Source: UBA2638 sp046293135
GTDB lineage: Bacteria; Pseudomonadota; Alphaproteobacteria; Micavibrionales; Micavibrionaceae
Direction of reading: 5' to 3'
Assembly: GCA_046293135.1 (NCBI GenBank)
Contig: JBKBPR010000014.1
Location: 1 to 8,171, forward strand
Length of the DNA stretch: 8,171 nucleotides
Shown: piece after piece, positions 1 through 5,988 of the stretch
Position numbering within the stretch: position 1 is the stretch's first letter
How the letters are laid out: every line of letters begins with the position of its first letter
Translations under genes and position numbers: made by a program
The notes under the pieces: generated by a model
The model's database searches: none
Told to the model about the DNA's origin: nothing
What the model saw: only the letters and a program-made list of their open reading frames with translations

Positions 1-24
1 AAAGATGCTGCATTCATTATGGAT

Positions 25-99
<75 letters not shown>

Positions 100-113
100 T
101 CCTTCTCCGATTT

Positions 114-479
114 TCACATATTTTCGCTAGGGGCAGGGGCTGGTTTAGGCTCTCTGGTCATCAGCAGTTGGCCTTCAAAACATTGGAAGCCATGTTTTTT
201 GTAAAAACTCATCAATCGCTCGAAATATTTCGGATCGTCAGGCATTGAAATCAACTCCAATGTTACGCCATGCTGATCGGCGGTTTCCGTCAAGTGGCGC
301 ATGAATTTTTCACCCATTTTACCGCCACGGGATTTTGATTGGAAAACATCAAGGGTGAGCGAGTTTGAGTCACTGCGCTGAATGACAGAAAACTCTATGT
401 GTTTTTGCCATTCACGCGTGTGCGAAGTCAGGCGCTCCGAACAGGCATATATTTCATCCAAAAATCTTTTATTTGACAT
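114..479 (-). CDS. small GNAT-like N-acetyltransferase, substrate unknown
   Basis: This is a 121-residue protein, shorter than the usual GNAT length of about 150. A beta-strand-like stretch (about 28-48) leads into RGGKMGEKFM (51-60). That resembles the acetyl-CoA pyrophosphate loop and helix of GNAT motif A, although Lys54 stands where the consensus R/Q-x-x-G-x-G/A has its first Gly. Next come a helix and strand (about 57-78), then the late-GNAT signature FYKKHGF (92-98). The tail PKPAPAPSENM is proline-rich and probably disordered. The family is therefore an inference from motif order, and the substrate cannot be read. ATG at 477-479 is the only reasonable start. It has no clear Shine-Dalgarno sequence and may be leaderless. 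The gene is divergent from ispG and convergent with tRNA-Val, so it is probably monocistronic. Confidence 0.75.
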   Translation of the reverse strand: MSNKRFLDEIYACSERLTSHTREWQKHIEFSVIQRSDSNSLTLDVFQSKSRGGKMGEKFMRHLTETADQHGVTLELISMPDDPKYFERLMSFYKKHGFQCFEGQLLMTREPKPAPAPSENM

Positions 480-484
480 AGCTA

Positions 485-513
485 ATATTACTATTTTTTG
501 CGGAAAAAATCAA
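485..513 (-). promoter_or_regulatory. candidate sigma-70 promoter for the GNAT-like gene
   Basis: Read on the minus strand, TTGATT (513-508) is followed after exactly 17 bases by TAATAT (490-485). Each box matches the sigma-70 consensus at 4 of 6 positions. A start site about 7 bases past the -10 box would fall at about 478, on or next to the start codon at 479. The region is AT-rich, so a chance match is possible. Confidence 0.4.
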
Positions 514-522
514 AATTATAAA
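494..522 (+). promoter_or_regulatory. weak promoter candidate for ispG-gabD
   Basis: TATAAA at 517-522 matches the -10 consensus at 5 of 6 positions and would start transcription near 529, just upstream of ispG. The -35 position 17 bases upstream (494-499) is only a T-run and matches poorly. Only the -10 box carries weight. The GNAT promoter candidate overlaps it on the other strand. Confidence 0.25.
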
Positions 523-547
523 AACACTTGCCTGATTTGCGGCGGAT

Positions 548-1807
548 GTGGATAGTGAGCGCATGATATTCAGAAAAATGACGCAAGCTGTGAAGGTGCG
601 GAACGTTGTGATTGGCGGCGGTGCGCCTGTTGTTGTGCAATCAATGACCAATACCGATACCGCCGATGTTGAAAAGACCTATACACAGGTGCGGGAGCTG
701 TTCGAGGCGGGGTCGGAAATTGTGCGCGTCACTGTTAATAATGAGGAGGCCGCGCGCGGTGTGATAGCGTTGCGGGAGCGTCTGGAGCGTGAGAATCTCG
801 ATATTCCGCTGGCGGGGTGCTTTCATTATAACGGCCACACATTGTTGAATGATTTTAGCGAGTTATGTGTGGCGCTGGATAAGTACCGGATCAATCCCGG
901 CAATGTCGGTTTCGGCGCCAAGCGCGACAAACAATTTGAAATGATGATTGAAAAAGCGATTGCGCATGATAAGGCGGTGCGGATCGGCGTGAATTGGGGC
1001 TCGCTCGATGCTGATCTGGCGACCAAGCTGATGGATGAGAACGGGCAGTCCGCCAATCCGAAATCAGCCGATGAGGTAACGCGCGAGGCTTTGATTCAAT
1101 CGGCGTTGATCAGTGCGGAGAAGGCCGAAAAGATCGGGCTTGGTAAAGATCGTATTATCCTTTCGGCGAAGGTGTCGCGGGTGCAAGACCTTATTCTTGT
1201 CTACCGTGAGCTATCGCGCCGCAGTAATTACGCGCTGCATCTCGGCTTGACAGAGGCGGGGATGGGCTCGAAGGGGATTGTCGCCACGGCGCTGGCCGAG
1301 GGGATTTTGCTCTATGAGGGGATCGGCGATACGATCCGCGCTTCCCTTACCCCTGAGCCGAACGGCGACCGCACATTGGAGGTCAAGGTCTGTCAGGAGA
1401 TATTGCAATCCTTGGGGCTAAGGTCATTCTCGCCGGAGGTCAGCGCTTGCCCGGGTTGCGGACGCACAACCTCGACATTCTTCCAAGAGCTGGCGCAGAA
1501 AATCCAGAGCTTTCTTGAGCAGAGAATGCCGATCTGGAAAGAGCAATATGCCGGCGTTGAAACGCTCAAAGTCGCGGTGATGGGCTGTATTGTGAATGGC
1601 CCCGGCGAGTCCAAACATGCCGATATCGGGATCAGCCTACCCGGTACGGGCGAAAGTCCCGTTGCGCCCGTTTTTATCGACGGCGAAAAAGCGCATACGC
1701 TGCGCGGCGAAGCTATCGCCGAGGAATTCCAAACGATTGTCGAGACTTATATTCAGACGCGTTTCGCTGTAAACTCGAATAACAACGATAAAGGCAAGGC
1801 GGCGTAG
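548..1807 (+). CDS. ispG: 4-hydroxy-3-methylbut-2-enyl-diphosphate synthase (IspG/GcpE)
   Basis: IspG is a cytosolic [4Fe-4S] enzyme. It converts 2-C-methyl-D-erythritol 2,4-cyclodiphosphate to (E)-4-hydroxy-3-methylbut-2-enyl diphosphate, the penultimate step of the MEP isoprenoid pathway. The N-terminal TIM-barrel domain contains VVVQSMTNTDT, VRVTVNN, the GVNWGSL region and HLGLTEAG. The C-terminal iron-sulfur domain carries CPGCGR (Cys301, Cys304) and CIVNGPGE (Cys347, Glu354), matching the three Cys plus Glu cluster ligands of the family. At 419 residues it is longer than E. coli IspG (372) because of extra residues near 155-170 and in the C-terminal domain, as in other alphaproteobacteria. 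The start is uncertain: GTG548 gives the full length, while in-frame ATG563 or ATG578 would remove 5 or 10 residues, and none has a strong ribosome-binding site. gabD starts 6 bases after its TAG stop. Confidence 0.97.
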   Translation: MDSERMIFRKMTQAVKVRNVVIGGGAPVVVQSMTNTDTADVEKTYTQVRELFEAGSEIVRVTVNNEEAARGVIALRERLERENLDIPLAGCFHYNGHTLLNDFSELCVALDKYRINPGNVGFGAKRDKQFEMMIEKAIAHDKAVRIGVNWGSLDADLATKLMDENGQSANPKSADEVTREALIQSALISAEKAEKIGLGKDRIILSAKVSRVQDLILVYRELSRRSNYALHLGLTEAGMGSKGIVATALAEGILLYEGIGDTIRASLTPEPNGDRTLEVKVCQEILQSLGLRSFSPEVSACPGCGRTTSTFFQELAQKIQSFLEQRMPIWKEQYAGVETLKVAVMGCIVNGPGESKHADIGISLPGTGESPVAPVFIDGEKAHTLRGEAIAEEFQTIVETYIQTRFAVNSNNNDKGKAA

Positions 1808-1813
1808 AACATC

Positions 1814-3292
1814 ATGGCCATGACAACAGAGCAATTAAAATCGCGTTTGAAGAATAAAAATCTTTTGCAGGATAAGGCCTTTATTGACGGCAAATGGGTT
1901 CAAAATAGCGCGGTGCTTGATGTGCTAAACCCCGCCAGCGGCGCGGTTTTGGCGCAAGTCACGGATTGCGATGCGGCGTTGACGCATCAGGCGATTGAAG
2001 CGGCACAAAAGGCGCAAAAAGGCTGGGCAGCGCGCACAGCCAAAGAGCGCGGCGAATTGCTGGAAAAATGGTATGAGCTGATTATTCGCAACAAGGATGA
2101 TCTGGGCACGATCATGACAGCGGAGCAGGGCAAGCCGTTGCGTGAGGCGGTCGGCGAGGTTGTCTATGGCGCGGAATTTGTGAAATGGTTTGCCGAAGAA
2201 GGCAAGCGGATTTATGGCGACGTTATTCCCAACACAATGCCCGGCACGCGGATTATGACGCTCAAGCAGCCTGTCGGGGTGTGCGCGATGATTACGCCGT
2301 GGAATTTCCCCTCCGCGATGATTACGCGCAAAATGCCGCCCGCCTTGGCCGCAGGGTGCAGCGTGATTTGCAAACCCGCCGAAGCAACGCCGCTTTCGGC
2401 ACTGGCTTTGGCCGCTCTGGCGCAGGAGGCGGGGATTCCCGATGGCGTTATCAATATCGTTCCAAGCAATCAATCCGCCGTGGTCGGGAAGGTGTTTTGT
2501 GATAGCCCCGTGATCAGAAAGCTCTCCTTTACAGGCTCGACCAAGGTTGGAAAAATTCTGATGGCGCAATGCGCGGGAACGGTCAAAAAGCTCTCGCTGG
2601 AACTCGGCGGGAATGCGCCGTTTATCGTCTTTGATGATGCCGATCTTGAGGCCGCTGTTACAGGCGCAGCCATGGCCAAATTCCGTAATTGCGGGCAGGT
2701 CTGTATTGCGCCCAATCGCTTTTATGTGCAAGAGGGGATTTACGATGCCTTTGCGGCCAAGCTGGCGGAAAAGGCACAAAGCGTCACAGCGGGCGACGGG
2801 TTTGATGAGGCTTCGGATATTGGCCCGTTGATCAATCAGGCGGGGGTGGACAAGGTGGAGACTCATGTCAAAGATGCGCTTTCCAAGGGCGCGGAATTAA
2901 AGGCGGGAGGAAAGGCTCACGCTCTGGGCGGTACGTTTTTCGAGCCGACCGTTCTCACAGGGATGAACGCCGATATGATGATAGCGCAGGATGAAACCTT
3001 TGGCCCCGTTGCGGCGTTGTTTCCGTTCAAAGATGAGGCCGATGTGATTGCCAAGGCCAATGATACGATTTACGGCCTTGCCGCTTATTTCTTCTCACGT
3101 GATATCGGGCGGGTCTGGCGCGTTGCCGAGGCGCTCGAATATGGCATGGTCGGGGTGAATTCAGGCATTATTTCCAATGAAGTCGCGCCGTTCGGCGGCG
3201 TAAAACAATCTGGATTTGGCCGTGAGGGTTCGAAATACGGCATTGATGATTATGTTGATATCAAATATGTGCTGATGGGCGGTTTGGGTTAG
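1814..3292 (+). CDS. gabD: succinate-semialdehyde dehydrogenase, NAD(P)+-dependent
   Basis: This aldehyde dehydrogenase superfamily enzyme should oxidise succinate semialdehyde to succinate, the last step of GABA breakdown, in the cytosol. Catalytic features are all present: Asn164 in PWNFP, the nucleotide-binding loop FTGSTKVG (239-246), general base Glu263 in LELGGN, and nucleophile Cys297 in GQVC. The Glu-Cys spacing of 34 is the family norm. Arg172 in ITRK and Arg291 in FRN match the arginines that hold the substrate carboxylate in characterised SSADHs. The end GGVKQSGFGREGSKYG is also GabD-like. Length 492 is normal. One departure is that the usual GQTCVCANR reads GQVCIAPNR here, so the Cys two residues after the nucleophile is Ala299, and an extra Cys293 precedes it. 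ATG1814 or ATG1820 could be the start. The 6-base gap after ispG indicates co-transcription. Another semialdehyde substrate, such as glutarate semialdehyde, cannot be excluded. Confidence 0.88.
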   Translation: MAMTTEQLKSRLKNKNLLQDKAFIDGKWVQNSAVLDVLNPASGAVLAQVTDCDAALTHQAIEAAQKAQKGWAARTAKERGELLEKWYELIIRNKDDLGTIMTAEQGKPLREAVGEVVYGAEFVKWFAEEGKRIYGDVIPNTMPGTRIMTLKQPVGVCAMITPWNFPSAMITRKMPPALAAGCSVICKPAEATPLSALALAALAQEAGIPDGVINIVPSNQSAVVGKVFCDSPVIRKLSFTGSTKVGKILMAQCAGTVKKLSLELGGNAPFIVFDDADLEAAVTGAAMAKFRNCGQVCIAPNRFYVQEGIYDAFAAKLAEKAQSVTAGDGFDEASDIGPLINQAGVDKVETHVKDALSKGAELKAGGKAHALGGTFFEPTVLTGMNADMMIAQDETFGPVAALFPFKDEADVIAKANDTIYGLAAYFFSRDIGRVWRVAEALEYGMVGVNSGIISNEVAPFGGVKQSGFGREGSKYGIDDYVDIKYVLMGGLG

Positions 3293-3304
3293 GCACTCGC
3301 TCAT

Positions 3305-3330
3305 AAAAAAACGCTGATTTTTTTGCAGCG
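3305..3330 (-). terminator. small hairpin after gabD with terminator form on the minus strand
   Basis: CGCTG (3312-3316) pairs with CAGCG (3326-3330) around a 9-base loop that is mostly T. On the plus strand the hairpin is preceded by seven A (3305-3311) and not followed by T. Read on the minus strand, the 5-bp stem is followed by seven T, the intrinsic-terminator arrangement. It may therefore stop antisense transcription entering gabD rather than end the gabD message. The stem is short, so support is modest. Confidence 0.3.
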
Positions 3331-3341
3331 CATATAGATGT

Positions 3342-3370
3342 TTGCGTTTGTTGTTGTTAGGATGCATAAC
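3342..3370 (+). promoter_or_regulatory. weak promoter candidate for ald
   Basis: TTGCGT (3342-3347) and CATAAC (3365-3370) are 17 bases apart and match the sigma-70 boxes at only 3 and 4 of 6 positions. The 123-base spacer before ald should contain a promoter if ald is transcribed separately, and this is the best spaced pair I can see. No operator for an Lrp- or AldR-type regulator is recognisable. Confidence 0.2.
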
Positions 3371-3415
3371 AATTTCAGTTTGACCATTTGACCCTTTTAT
3401 AGAGAGAGCATTGCA

Positions 3416-4531
3416 ATGATTATTGGCGTTCCAAAAGAGATTAAAACCCTTGAGCACCGCGTCGGACTCGTTCCGTCCTCCGTGAAAGAATTCGTCAATA
3501 ACGGCCATAAAGTTCTGGTTGAAACGGGCGCGGGCAAAGCCATTAACTTCACAGACGAAGATTATAAAGCGGTTGGCGCTGAAATTTGTACAGGCGCGGA
3601 AGAGATTTTCAAGCGCGCCGACATGATTATCAAGGTGAAAGAGCCGCAGCCGCAGGAATGTAAAATGCTGCGCCCCGATCAAGTTTTGTTCACTTATTTG
3701 CATTTGGCGGCCGATAAACAGCAAGCGCTTGATTTGATGGCGTCCGGCTGTGTGGCGATTGCTTATGAAACCGTGACGGGGCGTGATAGCCGCAGCTTGC
3801 CGTTGCTGGAGCCGATGAGCGAGATTGCAGGCCGCCTGTCCGTTCAGGTTGGTGCGTTTAATCTGCAAAAACATATGGGCGGCACAGGCCGTTTGATCGG
3901 CGGCGTTCCGGGGGTGAAGCCTGCGGAAGTGCTGATTATCGGCGGCGGTGTTTCCGGCTTTCACGCGGCGCAAATGGCGACAGGGCTTGGCGCGAATGTC
4001 ACAATCCTTGAGCGCAACAACGAGCGTATGCGCTTTTTGGATGAATATTTCCATGGCCGCGCGAATATTATTTATTCCAATGCCGATACGCTTGAAAAGG
4101 CGGTGTCTAAATCCGACCTGATTATCGGTGCTGTTTTGATCCCCGGAGCGTCCGCGCCGAAGCTGATTACGAAAGCTATGCTTAAAACGATGATCCCCGG
4201 AACGGTGTTTGTTGATATTGCAATTGATCAGGGCGGCTGCGCTGAAACCAGCAAGGCAACAACGCACGATAATCCGACCTATGTTATTGATAATGTTGTG
4301 CATTACTGCGTTGCCAATATGCCGGGCGCGGTTCCACTCAGCTCTGCGCTGGCGCTCAATCACTCCGTTCTGCCTTATGCTTTGAGATTGGCCAATGATG
4401 GCTGGGAAAAAGCCTTGGCGCATGATGAGAGCTTCCGCAACGGGCTGAATGTCTGTAAAGGCAAAATCACACATAAGGCTGTGGCCGAAGCGCTTGATCT
4501 GGATTTCAGCGATTATAAGATTGCGGCGTAA
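3416..4531 (+). CDS. ald: alanine dehydrogenase (NAD+)
   Basis: Ald reversibly deaminates L-alanine to pyruvate, ammonium and NADH in the cytosol, letting alanine serve as carbon and nitrogen source. The 371-residue length is exactly typical. The N-terminal catalytic domain opens MIIGVPKEIK and has Arg15, Lys75 (in KVKEPQ) and His96 (in YLHLAAD), matching the substrate-binding and catalytic residues of characterised Ald proteins. The Rossmann domain has the glycine loop GGGVSG (176-181), with Glu199 ending the next strand where an acidic residue favours NAD over NADP. Asp267 and Asp271 lie in the conserved VDIAIDQGG segment. The HYCVANMPGAVP motif is near residues 301-312. ATG3416 is preceded at a 7-base spacing by the purine run AGAGAGAG (3401-3408), a plausible ribosome-binding site. 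No regulator gene adjoins it. It is followed by a tRNA gene with its own promoter, so it is probably a single-gene unit. Confidence 0.97.
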   Translation: MIIGVPKEIKTLEHRVGLVPSSVKEFVNNGHKVLVETGAGKAINFTDEDYKAVGAEICTGAEEIFKRADMIIKVKEPQPQECKMLRPDQVLFTYLHLAADKQQALDLMASGCVAIAYETVTGRDSRSLPLLEPMSEIAGRLSVQVGAFNLQKHMGGTGRLIGGVPGVKPAEVLIIGGGVSGFHAAQMATGLGANVTILERNNERMRFLDEYFHGRANIIYSNADTLEKAVSKSDLIIGAVLIPGASAPKLITKAMLKTMIPGTVFVDIAIDQGGCAETSKATTHDNPTYVIDNVVHYCVANMPGAVPLSSALALNHSVLPYALRLANDGWEKALAHDESFRNGLNVCKGKITHKAVAEALDLDFSDYKIAA

Positions 4532-4547
4532 TTTCTCATTTTTACGA

Positions 4548-4577
4548 TTGACAGGCCGTTATTCACATCGTTATAAA
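4548..4577 (+). promoter_or_regulatory. sigma-70 promoter of tRNA-Asp
   Basis: A perfect -35 box TTGACA (4548-4553) is followed after 18 bases by TATAAA (4572-4577), 5 of 6 to consensus. Initiation would be expected near 4584, about 10 bases before the mature tRNA 5' end at 4595, which is the usual geometry for a tRNA gene. It is the strongest promoter visible in the window and lies 16 bases past the ald stop codon. Confidence 0.8.
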
Positions 4578-4594
4578 TACCGAACACTCGATGC

Positions 4595-4671
4595 GCGGGT
4601 GTAGCTCAGTTGGTTAGAGCGCCGCCCTGTCACGGCGGAGGCCGCGGGTTCAAGTCCCGTCACTCGCGCCA
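4595..4671 (+). tRNA. tRNA-Asp (anticodon GUC)
   Basis: The acceptor stem GCGGGTG (4595-4601) pairs with CACTCGC (4661-4667), allowing one G-U pair. The D arm uses GCTC/GAGC. The anticodon stem CCGCC/GGCGG encloses CTGTCAC with anticodon GTC at 4629-4631. The T arm is GCGGG/CCCGT with loop TTCAAGT. Discriminator G4668 agrees with the G73 identity element of tRNA-Asp, and CCA is encoded at 4669-4671. A near-consensus promoter lies immediately upstream. Confidence 0.97.
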
Positions 4672-4862
4672 CTTCCCTTACGTACGAAATCGCTCAAGGT
4701 GTAAAGCCGGTCTTGAACGAGATCACTCAACCCCGCTCGTGATGACGGAAGAGGGGGCAGCTCCACTGAAAATTATCAAAAAAACAGAAAATATCGCGAT
4801 TTGAGTGTTTCTTTTTGCGATGGCTAATGATAAATATTTCTAGTCAATATTAGAGAAATCTC
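4672..4862. other. 191-base spacer between tRNA-Asp and nuoA
   Basis: No gene is supported here. The first half is of mixed composition and contains a small inverted repeat, ATCAC (4722-4726) with GTGAT (4739-4743). The second half (about 4769-4860) is AT-rich and is the expected place for the nuo promoter, but I found no well-spaced -35/-10 pair; TTGAGT (4801-4806) and TTGCGA (4815-4820) lack a good -10 partner. No hairpin plus T-run that would end the tRNA transcript is evident. The likely nuoA ribosome-binding site is the weak AGAGA just before 4858. Confidence 0.6.
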
Positions 4863-5234
4863 ATGGCCTCTCAGGAATTTTTACTCGACTACTTACCGAT
4901 TTTGCTTTTTATGGGCATTGCCTGCGTGATTTCCGTGGCAATGATCGCCGGCTCGTTATTGCTCGGCAAGCAAAAGCCTGACAGCGAAAAGAACTCGGCC
5001 TATGAGTGCGGGTTCGAAGCCTTTACAGATGCGCGCAACAAGTTTGATGTGCGCTTTTATCTTGTGTGCCTGCTGTTTATTATTTTCGACCTTGAAATTG
5101 CCTTCCTGTTCCCATGGGCTATTTCTTTGGGTGATATCGGGGTTTTCGGCTTCTGGTCGATGTTTATTTTCCTGCTGGTGCTGACAGTCGGCTTTATTTA
5201 CGAGTGGAAAAAAGGGGCGCTGGATTGGGAGTAG
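4863..5234 (+). CDS. nuoA: NADH-quinone oxidoreductase subunit A
   Basis: NuoA (mitochondrial ND3 homologue) is an inner-membrane subunit of complex I at the junction with the quinone-binding arm. The 123-residue protein shows the expected three membrane segments at about 10-35, 64-86 and 92-113. The long first loop contains YECGFEAF with Cys49, equivalent to the ND3 cysteine whose exposure tracks the active/deactive state of the mitochondrial enzyme. Acidic residues Asp76 and Glu78 in FDLEIAFLFPWA of the second segment are the conserved pair of the family. The C-terminus EWKKGALDWE is complete and typical, so the gene is not truncated despite the unusual spacer that follows. It is the first gene of the nuo operon, and ATG4863 gives the standard N-terminus. 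Confidence 0.97.
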   Translation: MASQEFLLDYLPILLFMGIACVISVAMIAGSLLLGKQKPDSEKNSAYECGFEAFTDARNKFDVRFYLVCLLFIIFDLEIAFLFPWAISLGDIGVFGFWSMFIFLLVLTVGFIYEWKKGALDWE

Positions 5235-5280
5235 GGCTTGGATATAACGCTAGTGCGCGCAAGCGTATTTCAAGGCTGTT

Positions 5281-5307
5281 ATCGAGCACCGCGAAGCTTG
5301 ATTTTTT
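5281..5307 (+). terminator. terminator-like hairpin between nuoA and nuoB
   Basis: ATCGAGC (5281-5287) pairs with GCTTGAT (5296-5302) over 7 bp, one of them G-U, around the 8-base loop ACCGCGAA. Five further T residues (5303-5307) follow directly. This is the form of a Rho-independent terminator on the coding strand, placed inside an operon. The stem is only moderately GC-rich, so partial termination or 3'-end protection of a nuoA transcript is more likely than a complete stop. Confidence 0.45.
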
Positions 5308-5375
5308 GGTTGCCGCCGGAATAGTTTGGGGCGTAAGAGTAATGAAAGACATTGATTTTAATTCGACTTTAAACC

Positions 5376-5381
5376 GTGAGG
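5376..5381 (+). promoter_or_regulatory. nuoB ribosome-binding site that fixes the start
   Basis: GTGAGG lies 6 bases before ATG5388 and pairs well with the 16S rRNA tail. The GTG inside it at 5376 is in frame and would add MRRL, but using it as a start would consume the only good Shine-Dalgarno sequence. ATG5388 is therefore preferred. Confidence 0.65.
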
Positions 5382-5387
5382 CGGCTC

Positions 5388-5963
5388 ATGAGCCACGATA
5401 AACATATTTACACCGCGCCCGATTATGCGCTGAAAACCAATGTGCCGCTGCCGCCCGCATTGGAGCAAGACGTTGTGCCCGCAGCGATTTCGCAGACATT
5501 GAACGAAAAAGGATTTGTCCTGACCCAAACCGACCGCCTGTTTGATTGGGCGCGCACAGGCTCTCTGTGGCCGATGACGTTCGGGCTGGCTTGCTGCGCC
5601 GTTGAGATGATTCACGCATATATGAGCCGTTATGACCTTGACCGTTTCGGGATGATTCCGCGCCCAAGCCCGCGCCAATCCGATGTGATGATTGTGGCGG
5701 GAACGCTGACCAACAAAATGGCGCCCGCCTTGCGCAAGGTTTATGACCAGATGCCTGAGCCGCGCTGGGTGATTTCTATGGGCTCATGCGCGAATGGCGG
5801 CGGCTATTACCATTATTCTTACTCCGTTGTGCGCGGTTGTGACCGGATTGTGCCCGTTGATATTTATATCCCCGGATGCCCGCCAACCGCCGAAGCGCTC
5901 GTTTACGGGCTTTTGCAGCTTCAGAAAAAAATCCAGCGCGAAGACACGCGCATTGTTCGATAA
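5388..5963 (+). CDS. nuoB: NADH-quinone oxidoreductase subunit B
   Basis: NuoB (PSST homologue) is the peripheral-arm subunit that carries the terminal [4Fe-4S] cluster N2 and passes electrons to quinone at its interface with NuoD. The 191-residue protein has all four cluster ligands: the tandem Cys69-Cys70 in GLACCAVEM, Cys134 in MGSCANGGG and Cys164 in IPGCPPTAEAL. The quinone-site helix and loop run through MSRYDLDRFGMIPRPSPRQSD (79-99). The N-terminal 45 residues are a variable extension, as in other alphaproteobacterial NuoB. A longer start at GTG5376 would add four residues, but the ribosome-binding site supports ATG5388. Unusually, 153 bases separate it from nuoA. nuoC follows after 25 bases. 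Confidence 0.97.
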   Translation: MSHDKHIYTAPDYALKTNVPLPPALEQDVVPAAISQTLNEKGFVLTQTDRLFDWARTGSLWPMTFGLACCAVEMIHAYMSRYDLDRFGMIPRPSPRQSDVMIVAGTLTNKMAPALRKVYDQMPEPRWVISMGSCANGGGYYHYSYSVVRGCDRIVPVDIYIPGCPPTAEALVYGLLQLQKKIQREDTRIVR

Positions 5964-5988
5964 GGATGAGATAAGGTTCAGTTTAGCT

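Noticed and set aside
1925..2866. Long minus-strand open frame (313 codons) antisense to gabD
   Set aside because: It lies wholly inside a clear coding gene and is rich in Arg, His, Cys and Ala, as expected from reading the complement of a codon-biased gene. It shows no recognisable domain.
3161..4474. Long minus-strand open frame (437 codons) antisense to ald and the end of gabD
   Set aside because: It crosses two real genes and a spacer and shows no domain. Its composition (many His, Asn, Arg, Ile) is that of a shadow frame.
4610..4804. Open frame of 64 codons starting inside tRNA-Asp
   Set aside because: Its first third is a translation of the tRNA itself; the GGRGFKSRHSR string is a typical artefact of reading a tRNA as protein. 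The remainder has no family resemblance and no ribosome-binding site.
5204..5401. Whole 65-codon frame from the end of nuoA through the spacer as a small membrane protein gene
   Set aside because: Its only upstream ATG lies within nuoA and has no ribosome-binding site, and the product matches no family I know. Only the short ATG5342 portion is kept as a low-interest finding.
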